From the NCBI GenBank assembly GCA_902783095.1, contig CACZPX010000167.1:1-5029 (forward strand): a DNA stretch of 5,029 bases, in the 5' to 3' direction. How positions within the stretch are numbered: position 1 is the first letter of the stretch; each line of letters begins with the position of its first letter. Both the position numbers and the translations under genes were made by a program. The notes under the pieces were generated by a model, which saw only the letters and a list, made by a program, of their open reading frames with translations, had not been told where the DNA came from and made no database searches. Shown piece by piece: positions 1 to 5,029 of the stretch. The DNA is from an uncultured Lachnospiraceae bacterium (GTDB lineage: Bacteria; Bacillota; Clostridia; Lachnospirales; Lachnospiraceae).

Positions 1-1688
1 ACGGTGATCACGCCGTTGATGATCACGTAGTCGATGCCGTCCGGGGCATGACCGGGCTCCACCGGATCCTCGTTGGTGGCCAGGTGTTCGCGGTCGATCA
101 CGTTGATGTCCGCCCAGCATCCTTCCTGCAGGCGGCCGCGGTCCGGCAGGTTGAACCAGTCCGCGGGGACCTTGGTCATCTGCTTCACCTTGTCCTCAAA
201 GCGCGCCGGTCCGTAGTTTAGCAGGTAGCGGATCGCAAAGCAGAAGTTGTTGGGGTGCGGCGGGCGGTTGAACGGGAACGGCAGATCCATCTGCGTATCC
301 AGGTCAAAGGCAAAGCCGTCCGCGCAGGGCATGGACCGCTCGCTGGCAAGCAGCGTGGCGACGCCTTCGTCCCCGCCCTGTACATGGAAGGTCATGCCGG
401 TGTAGGGATCCGCCTTCAGCACGGTCAGCAGCGCGTCCACCAGGTCGTCCGTCCCGAGGTCCTTCATGATCTGTGCCATGGATTTGTTGGCAAACCGCTC
501 TTCGGTGCAGGAGGCCGTGCAGTACAGGTCGGCGATCCCCGGGCGGGTGGTGTTGAGCATCATCACCTTGCCGGAAGCTGCCTGATCCTTGATCATCTGA
601 ACAAAATCATCGTATTCCAGTCTCTTAAAAAACTCCTCCACGGAGCCGCACATCAGCACCCACGGGCGCACCAGCGTGATGATATGCGGAATGGTGGACC
701 CGCCCATGGAGGGGTTGGCGATCACGTCATACATCATGGGAAGGCCTTCCTCGCGCCAGCCGCGCTCCAGCTCCGCCACGCTCGCCTCCGCGGCCGCCTT
801 TTCCATCTCCGGATTCTTCATGGGACCGTAGGTGAACAGCGGCGACATGTGGGAGATGTTGGTCTTCACGCCGGTGCGGCGGCAGAGTTCCGTCGCCTCG
901 CGCACGCCGTACACGCCGTTGATGGCGCCTGTCGGATCTTCCGGGTCAAAATTGCGGGTGTGCGTGCTGTATACGCCGCCATATTCTTTGACAACCTTCA
1001 ACAATTCTTCCACTTCCTCCGTGGTGGAGAAGCGCCCGGGCAGATAGTCCAGACCGGTGGAGAAACCCTGCGAACCGTGCTCCAGGTCGTCCCGCAGGAT
1101 GGCCTTCATTTTTTCCAACTCCTCCGGGGTGGCAGGGCGTGCCGCCTTGCCCATCACCGTGTTGCGGATGTGGTTGTGGCCGGACTGGGGATAGTAGTTG
1201 GTGGAGAAGCCCTTTGCTTCCAGTTTGTCCATAAACTCGCCCAGCGTCTTCCAGTCCACGTCCAGGTCGTAGTCCTCTTTCAGCTGCTTTTTCATGGCCG
1301 GTGCGTCGGTCTGGAAATTGTACGGCTCAAAGATCTTCTTGTAGGCCTTGTTCATGGATTTGTATTCCCAGCACCAGAACTCCCACACGTCGTCCGCAAT
1401 GGGGCCGGCAGCCAGGCCGCAGTTGCCCGCGATGTTGGTGGTCACGCCCTGCATGGCGTAGGCCTCGTTTTTGGGCCAGACCATCAGGGACATGTCCGCA
1501 TGGGAATGGGTGTCGAAAAAGCCGGGCGTCACGTATTTGCCGGCCGCGTCGATCACCTGCTTTGCTTCCGCGTCTTTCAGATCGCCGATCTTAGCGATCT
1601 TTCCGTCCGCAACGGCCAGGTCCGCCTTGTAGGCGTCCGCTCCGGTACCGTCTGTGATGAGTCCGTTTTTGATGATGATATCGAACAT
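1..1688 (-). CDS. N-acyl-D-amino-acid deacylase-like amidohydrolase, second tandem copy (3' end cut by window)
   Basis: Translating from the ATG at 1688 gives 562 whole codons with no stop before the window edge. By comparison with the neighbouring paralogue about 20 C-terminal residues are missing. The protein is a predicted cytoplasmic Zn-dependent amidohydrolase (Amidohydro_3 / D-aminoacylase group) that would hydrolyse the amide bond of N-acyl-D-amino acids or a related substrate. The order of parts is an N-terminal beta segment (MFDIIIKNG), HSHAD with H61 and H63, GNCG with C90, STGLDYLPGRF around 210-220, STHTR with H243, ISHM with H280, ADGFAFD with D457, and the C-terminal GRLQEGCWADINVID segment. 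These match the metal/catalytic His-His-Cys-His-His-Asp set described for Alcaligenes D-aminoacylase, so it should be active. It lacks a signal peptide. Residues 375-398 differ strongly from the paralogue and are two residues shorter, with C390 and C394 in place of a D-W-D segment. The family call is firm; the exact substrate is not known. Confidence 0.9.
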   Translation of the reverse strand, partial: MFDIIIKNGLITDGTGADAYKADLAVADGKIAKIGDLKDAEAKQVIDAAGKYVTPGFFDTHSHADMSLMVWPKNEAYAMQGVTTNIAGNCGLAAGPIADDVWEFWCWEYKSMNKAYKKIFEPYNFQTDAPAMKKQLKEDYDLDVDWKTLGEFMDKLEAKGFSTNYYPQSGHNHIRNTVMGKAARPATPEELEKMKAILRDDLEHGSQGFSTGLDYLPGRFSTTEEVEELLKVVKEYGGVYSTHTRNFDPEDPTGAINGVYGVREATELCRRTGVKTNISHMSPLFTYGPMKNPEMEKAAAEASVAELERGWREEGLPMMYDVIANPSMGGSTIPHIITLVRPWVLMCGSVEEFFKRLEYDDFVQMIKDQAASGKVMMLNTTRPGIADLYCTASCTEERFANKSMAQIMKDLGTDDLVDALLTVLKADPYTGMTFHVQGGDEGVATLLASERSMPCADGFAFDLDTQMDLPFPFNRPPHPNNFCFAIRYLLNYGPARFEDKVKQMTKVPADWFNLPDRGRLQEGCWADINVIDREHLATNEDPVEPGHAPDGIDYVIINGVIT

Positions 1689-1696
1689 CTGTGCTT

Positions 1697-1702
1697 CTCC
1701 TT
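1697..1702 (-). promoter_or_regulatory. Shine-Dalgarno site of the second deacylase gene
   Basis: AAGGAG on the minus strand lies 8 nt before the ATG at 1688. Spacing and sequence are near ideal, which supports this start. It also supports independent translation initiation despite the short 83-nt gap from the upstream paralogue. Confidence 0.85.
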
Positions 1703-1735
1703 CTTGTTTCGTACTTTTTATGTTCCGGACCGCTT

Positions 1736-1753
1736 CCGCACATTCTCATGCGG
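1736..1753 (-). other. Short hairpin in the gap between the two paralogues
   Basis: CCGCA and TGCGG form a 5-bp stem with an 8-nt loop, about 18 nt after the upstream gene's TGA. No T-run follows it, so it is not a convincing terminator. A 9-nt direct repeat, GAACATAAA on the minus strand (1763-1771 and 1717-1725), flanks it. This is all I see in the 83-nt gap apart from the ribosome binding site. Both could be chance. Readthrough into the downstream gene is the simplest reading. Confidence 0.25.
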
Positions 1754-1771
1754 CTTACGGTCTTTATGTTC

Positions 1772-3526
1772 TCAGTTATGCTTTCTGCGCAGCACTTTTC
1801 CGGCCATCGCGCCGGTGTGCTTTTTATGGTCAGCCGTGATCACGCCGTTGATGAGCACGTAGTCGATGCCGTCCGGCGCCTGTCCGGGCTCCACTGCGTT
1901 TTCATTGGTAGCCAGATGCTCACGGTCGATCACCACGATGTCCGCAAAGCAGCCCTCCTGCAGGCGGCCGCGGTCCGGCAGGTTGAACCAGTCCGCCGGG
2001 ACCATGGTCATCTGTTTTACCTTGTCCTCAAAGCGCTCCGGGCCGTACATCAGCAGGTAGCGGATCGCGTAGCAAAAGTTGTTGGGATGCGGAGGACGGT
2101 TAAGCGGGAACGGCAGGTCCATCTGCGTGTCCAGGTCAAAGGCAAAGCCGTCCGACGAAGGCATGGACCGCTCGCTGGAAAGCAGCGTGTGGACCGAGCC
2201 CTCTCCGCCGGGATTGCAGGTCTTCATGCCGGTGTAAGGATCCGCCTTCAAAACGGTCAGCACCGCGTCGATCAGGTCCTTTGTCCCCAGTTCCTTCATG
2301 ATCTGCTTCATGGATTTGTTCGCAAACCGCGCATCTTTGCAGGCATCCGTGACGATCAGCGGGGACATGTCCCAGTCCTGAACGGCCGCGGAGAAGACGC
2401 CGCCCTTCCCTTCTGCGCTCTGGTCCTTGATCATCTGCACAAAATCCGGATACTCTATCATCTCCAAAAAGTGCTCCACGGAGCCGCACATCAGGACCCA
2501 GGACCGCACCAGACAGATCAGGTGCGGCAGGGTGGAACCGCCCTGACTGGGATTGTCCAGCACGTCGTACATCATGGGAAGCCCTTCGTTTTTCCAGCCA
2601 CGTTCCAGTTCTGCGACCGTCGCGTCGTTTAAGGCCTGCTCCATCTCCGGGTTTTCCATGGGTCCGTAGGTAAAGCTCTGGATCATATGGGAGATGTTGG
2701 TCTTCACGCCGGTGCGGCGGCACAGCTCCGTGGCTTCGCGCACGCCGTAGATCGCGTTCATGTGTCCTTTGGGATCCGCAGGATCAAAGCTGCGCGCGTG
2801 CGTGCTGTAGACGCCGCCGTATTCCTTCACGACCTTCAGCAGCTCTTCGATCTCGTCCGTCGTCGCGAACCGTCCCGGCAGATAGTCCAGGCCGGTGGAA
2901 AAGCCCTGCGCGCCGTGTTCAAAGTCGTCCCGCAGGATGGCTTTCATTTTTTCTATTTCTTCCTGAGTGGCCGGCCGCCAGGCCTTTCCCATCACCGCGT
3001 TGCGGATGTGGTTATGTCCGGCCTGTGGATAGTAGTTGGTAGAAAAGCCCCGCTGTTCCAGCTTTTCCATATATTCACCGAGCGTGTTCCAGTCCACGTC
3101 CAGATCATAGTCTTTTTTAAGCTGCGCCTTCATGGCAGGCGCGTCCGTCTGGAAGGAAAACGGTGAAAAAACAGACTTGTTCACCACATTCTGGCTGGTA
3201 TATTCCCAGCACCAGGCCTCCCAGACCTCATCATTAAAAGGGGCCGGTGCAAGCCCGCAGTTGCCGCAGATCTGCGTGGTCACGCCCTGCAGCACGTAAG
3301 CCTCGTTTTTAGGCCAGACAAGCAGGGACAGGTCCGCGTGGGAGTGCGGGTCGATAAAACCGGGCGTCAGCGTCTTTCCGGACGCGTCGATCACCTGTTT
3401 CGCTTCATCCGTACTGCAGTCGCCGATCTTGGCGATCTTTCCGTCCGCAACGGCCAGGTCCGCCTGATAGGCGTCTGCGCCGGTGCCGTCCGCGAGCATG
3501 CCGTTTTTGATGATCAGATCAAACAT
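1772..3526 (-). CDS. N-acyl-D-amino-acid deacylase-like amidohydrolase, first tandem copy (complete)
   Basis: This is a complete 584-residue protein from the ATG at 3526 to a TGA, with an AAGGA ribosome site 6 nt upstream. It is a predicted cytoplasmic zinc amidohydrolase of the D-aminoacylase / N-acyl-D-Asp/Glu deacylase group. It has an N-terminal beta strand (MFDLIIKNG), then HSHAD (H61, H63), GNCG (C90), STGLDYLPGRF (210-220), STHAR (H243), ISHM (H280), SSDGFAFD (D459), the C-terminal GRLQEGCFADIVVID (about 520-534), and a family-typical tail HTGAMAGKVLRR. These correspond to the His, Cys and Asp residues known from the Alcaligenes D-aminoacylase structure. It is about 100 residues longer than that enzyme (483 aa). 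Part of the excess is probably an aromatic-rich stretch around 97-150 (for example WCWEY at 105-109). There is no signal peptide or membrane segment. It sits between a peptide-type binding protein gene and its own paralogue, suggesting breakdown of imported N-acyl or peptide-linked amino acids. Substrate and stereospecificity are inferred. A dihydroorotase-like or N-acyl-glutamate role cannot be excluded. Confidence 0.93.
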   Translation of the reverse strand: MFDLIIKNGMLADGTGADAYQADLAVADGKIAKIGDCSTDEAKQVIDASGKTLTPGFIDPHSHADLSLLVWPKNEAYVLQGVTTQICGNCGLAPAPFNDEVWEAWCWEYTSQNVVNKSVFSPFSFQTDAPAMKAQLKKDYDLDVDWNTLGEYMEKLEQRGFSTNYYPQAGHNHIRNAVMGKAWRPATQEEIEKMKAILRDDFEHGAQGFSTGLDYLPGRFATTDEIEELLKVVKEYGGVYSTHARSFDPADPKGHMNAIYGVREATELCRRTGVKTNISHMIQSFTYGPMENPEMEQALNDATVAELERGWKNEGLPMMYDVLDNPSQGGSTLPHLICLVRSWVLMCGSVEHFLEMIEYPDFVQMIKDQSAEGKGGVFSAAVQDWDMSPLIVTDACKDARFANKSMKQIMKELGTKDLIDAVLTVLKADPYTGMKTCNPGGEGSVHTLLSSERSMPSSDGFAFDLDTQMDLPFPLNRPPHPNNFCYAIRYLLMYGPERFEDKVKQMTMVPADWFNLPDRGRLQEGCFADIVVIDREHLATNENAVEPGQAPDGIDYVLINGVITADHKKHTGAMAGKVLRRKHN

Positions 3527-3532
3527 GATTCT

Positions 3533-3537
3533 TCCTT
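3533..3537 (-). promoter_or_regulatory. Shine-Dalgarno site of the first deacylase gene
   Basis: AAGGA on the minus strand, within AAAAAGGAAG, lies 6 nt before the ATG at 3526. It supports the chosen start, which also coincides with the paralogue's N-terminus (MFD-IIKNG in both). Confidence 0.8.
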
Positions 3538-3556
3538 TTTGTGGTTTTATTGCTGT

Positions 3557-3573
3557 CGGCTGTCTGGCAGCCG
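3557..3573 (-). other. Leader hairpin upstream of the first deacylase
   Basis: A perfect 6-bp stem CGGCTG/CAGCCG has a 5-nt loop and is extendable by two G-T pairs. It lies about 20 nt before the ribosome binding site. On the minus strand it is followed by ACAGCAATAAAA, not a T-run, so it does not look like a terminator in the gene direction. Its 5' arm repeats the 5' arm of the terminator-like hairpin at 3653-3686 (CCGGCTGCC in both). It may be an mRNA leader structure or an end of a repeat element. Confidence 0.45.
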
Positions 3574-3659
3574 GTTTTCGGGGAGATCCTTCGCTTCGCT
3601 CAGGATGACAGTGTAACCGCTCAGGATGACAGACAATCGTTTCTTTTAAAAGCCGGCTG
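3568..3659. repeat. Composite element bounded by imperfect inverted repeats
   Basis: CAGCCGGTTTT (3568-3578) and AAAAGCCGGCTG (3648-3659) are inverted copies that differ by one inserted base. They enclose the duplicated GCTCAGGATGACAG sequences. The whole 92-nt unit resembles a small non-coding structured repeat of MITE- or REP-like kind. Equally, the inverted arms may simply be halves of two native hairpins into which the inner repeat was inserted. No transposase gene or target duplication can be recognised here. Confidence 0.4.
3585..3632. repeat. Dispersed 'TTCGCTCAGGATGACAG'-type repeat, duplicated
   Basis: CGCTCAGGATGACAG occurs twice as an exact direct repeat (3597-3611 and 3618-3632, 21-nt pitch). 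The left copy is preceded by GATCCTTCGCTT, so that ATCCT (3586-3590) and AGGAT (3602-3606) form an imperfect palindrome. From general knowledge, sequences of this form are scattered through intergenic regions of many unrelated bacteria. They give spurious translations such as ILRFAQDD, which is visible here on the plus strand. The function of these repeats is not settled. It is non-coding. Confidence 0.65.
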
Positions 3660-3686
3660 TCGGACGTTCTGCCGCCCGGCAGCCGG
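3648..3686 (-). terminator. Candidate intrinsic terminator/attenuator after the binding-protein gene
   Basis: The hairpin begins 14 nt after the TAA of the binding-protein gene. Its stem is 7 bp (CCGGCTG at 3686-3680 with CAGCCGG at 3659-3653), then one C-A mismatch, then 6 more pairs including one G-T, closed by a 6-nt loop. It is followed on the minus strand by CTTTT (3652-3648). The stem is strong and GC-rich, but the T-run is short. It may act as a partial terminator that keeps binding-protein mRNA in excess over the two downstream enzyme genes, a common arrangement for ABC transporter operons (inference). Confidence 0.55.
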
Positions 3687-3700
3687 AATGCCTGATTGGT

Positions 3701-5029
3701 TTAGTTTGCGGCAGGCTTCAGATCCTGCGGATAGCAGTTGTACACACCTGCGGTACCGGCATGCACGCCGTCCACGGTCTTGCTGTAGGCGACCGCCTGG
3801 AACTGCTCGTACAGGCCGAAGTAGTTGCAAAGGTTGTATTCCTCCTCCACGGTCTGACGCACGATCTCGTGAAGCTCTTCCGTACTCGTTGCCGTGCGGA
3901 TCTTGCCGATGAGTTCATCATACTTTTCGCTGTGATCGAAGATCGGGCCCCACACCGGGTTGGCGCTTTCCCAGTAGGTCAGGCAGTCCGCAAGCGAAAC
4001 CGCCGCGCCGTAGATCGAAGACGTGAAGAGATCCAGTTCGCCGCCCACAAGCATGCTGCTGAAGGCATTGTTGTCGACCTGCTCCACCTTTACCGTGACG
4101 CCCAGTTTCGCCATATCGTTCTGTACGGACTGCGCAATGGCAACGCTGACCGGATCGGCCACCGTGAAACGGATCTCGGTGCCCGGCACGTAATCGGACT
4201 GTGCCAGATACTCCGCGGCCTTGTCGGGATCATACGTAGGGGCATTGTCAAAAGTACCTGCCAGATCTTCCATCATAAAGGGAGAATAGGTATCCACGGC
4301 CAGCTTGCCGGTGCCTTCGGTGGCCACGGTGATGATGCTCTCCCGGTTGACGCCGTAGGCAAATGCTTTCCGCAGATTGATATCCTTGTTCAGGACGCCG
4401 CCCATGGCCACCTGCATGTTGGAAAGGCCGGAAGCCTCATCCAGACCCAGCTTGTCGTTCCCCTTGATCGTCGCATACTGAGAAGAAGGTACGCTCGTCA
4501 CGATGTCGATCTCATCGTTTTCCAGACCGACGATGGCCGTATTGATATCGATGGGGGCCTTCACGACCAGCTTGTCAAAGGCGGGCTTTCCGCCCCAGTA
4601 ATCCTCAAAAGCCGTTAAGGTGACGGTTCCGTCCGTGCTCTTGGATTCCAGCTTGTAAGGGCCAAAGCCGACAGGCTCCTTGGCAAAGCCTTCCGCGCCT
4701 TTTTCTTCATAGGCTTCCTTGGAGACGACGATGCTCACGCCGTAGCTGGAGGCCAGGAAAGCAAAGCAGCTCGTGTACAGATTGGCCCTGGTGAATTTCA
4801 CCGTGTAGTCGTCGATCTTCTCCCAGGAGGAGAAATAGTTCATGATGTAGTAATTGGTCGGCTCCAGGACCCTGGTATCCATGGAGAAGATCACGTCATC
4901 CGCGTTCATCTCGGTGCCGTCGTGTCCCTTCACACCCTTGCGCAGGTGGAAGATCACGTCCATGCCGTCCTCTTCCCAGCTCTCCGCCAGCATCGGCTGA
5001 GGCTGTGCGTTCTCATCAAAACGGACCAG
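3701..5029 (-). CDS. ABC transporter substrate-binding protein, family 5 (peptide/oligopeptide type), 5' end cut by window
   Basis: The open frame runs from the right window edge (first visible residues LVRFDENAQPQPM) to a TAA at 3701-3703, giving 442 residues. The first visible Met at 4993 lies inside a conserved family segment (PMLAESWEEDG) and is not the start. About 70-100 N-terminal residues, including any secretion or lipoprotein signal, are off the window, judged against the usual 500-550 residues. Family signatures are FHLRKGVKGHDGTEMNADDV with VIFSM (about 27-51), PVGFGPYKLESKSTDGTVTL followed by FEDYWGGKP, and NKDINLRKAFAYGVNRESI. The protein should sit outside the membrane (lipid-anchored or periplasmic) and deliver a ligand to a Dpp/Opp-like permease. 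Family 5 proteins bind di- and oligopeptides, but also nickel, glutathione and sugars. The downstream deacylases favour a peptide or N-acyl-amino-acid ligand here (inference). KGHDG replaces the commoner KFHDG. Confidence 0.93.
   Translation of the reverse strand: MVRFDENAQPQPMLAESWEEDGMDVIFHLRKGVKGHDGTEMNADDVIFSMDTRVLEPTNYYIMNYFSSWEKIDDYTVKFTRANLYTSCFAFLASSYGVSIVVSKEAYEEKGAEGFAKEPVGFGPYKLESKSTDGTVTLTAFEDYWGGKPAFDKLVVKAPIDINTAIVGLENDEIDIVTSVPSSQYATIKGNDKLGLDEASGLSNMQVAMGGVLNKDINLRKAFAYGVNRESIITVATEGTGKLAVDTYSPFMMEDLAGTFDNAPTYDPDKAAEYLAQSDYVPGTEIRFTVADPVSVAIAQSVQNDMAKLGVTVKVEQVDNNAFSSMLVGGELDLFTSSIYGAAVSLADCLTYWESANPVWGPIFDHSEKYDELIGKIRTATSTEELHEIVRQTVEEEYNLCNYFGLYEQFQAVAYSKTVDGVHAGTAGVYNCYPQDLKPAAN

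Noticed and set aside
255..2632. Long plus-strand reading frames (255-1862 and 1691-2632) opposite the two deacylase genes
   Set aside because: They are antisense to well-supported genes and their translations are rich in His, Arg, Val and Gly without recognisable motifs. The two resemble each other only because the underlying genes are paralogues.
2136..2723. Minus-strand frame of 195 residues overlapping the complete deacylase
   Set aside because: It lies in another frame inside the real gene and has an Arg/Gly/Pro-rich translation typical of a frame-shifted GC-rich gene.
3605..3635. Possible promoter on the minus strand (TTGTCT, 15 nt, TACACT) before the first deacylase
   Set aside because: The spacing is short, both boxes match poorly, and it lies within the repeat sequence. 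Too weak to report as a promoter.
3527..3700. CRISPR-like array suggested by repeated 15-mers
   Set aside because: Only two copies at a 21-nt pitch, leaving 6-nt gaps. No array architecture and no cas genes.
3541..3912. Plus-strand frame containing ILRFAQDD and similar
   Set aside because: It is a typical spurious translation of the dispersed GCTCAGGATGACA repeat, running on antisense through the binding-protein gene. It has no ribosome site and no family motif.
3761..4618. 285-residue plus-strand frame opposite the binding-protein gene
   Set aside because: The minus-strand protein shows clear family 5 signatures. This frame is its shadow, with no recognisable domain.

Overview
The window holds three genes, all on the minus strand and read from right to left. 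They are the C-terminal 442 residues of a family 5 (peptide/oligopeptide type) ABC-transporter substrate-binding protein (3701-5029, N-terminus beyond the right edge), a complete 584-residue zinc amidohydrolase of the D-aminoacylase / N-acyl-D-amino-acid deacylase group (1772-3526), and a second, closely related copy of that enzyme (1-1688, last ~20 residues beyond the left edge). Nothing convincing is encoded on the plus strand. The long plus-strand reading frames are antisense shadows of these GC-rich genes.

Right part (3701-5029): the binding protein ends in TAA, and 14 nt later comes a strong imperfect hairpin followed by CTTTT, a candidate intrinsic terminator. The 174-nt gap to the next gene (3527-3700) is unusually structured. 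It has two hairpins built from the same CCGGCTG/CAGCCGG arms, and between them a duplicated 15-nt sequence of the dispersed 'TCGCTTCGCTCAGGATGACA' type known from many bacterial genomes.

Middle and left parts: the two amidohydrolases are tandem paralogues separated by 83 nt, each with its own Shine-Dalgarno sequence. Hand alignment gives 75 identities in the first 100 residues. Both keep the expected metal/catalytic set (HxH, Cys in GNCG, two later His, Asp in DG). They differ sharply in a few short patches, one of which also carries a 2-residue length difference. This fits two active enzymes with different side-chain preference.

Working model (inference): the binding protein, with permease and ATPase genes presumably outside the window, captures short peptides or N-acylated (D-)amino acids. 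The two cytoplasmic deacylases then release free amino acids. The purine-rich AAGGA-type ribosome binding sites and gene style suggest a moderately GC-rich member of the Bacillota (Clostridia-like), but the window has no taxonomic marker and this is tentative. I see a nutrient-salvage cluster rather than a clearly new system. The most unusual items are the paralogue pair with localised divergence and the structured repeat between the first two genes.
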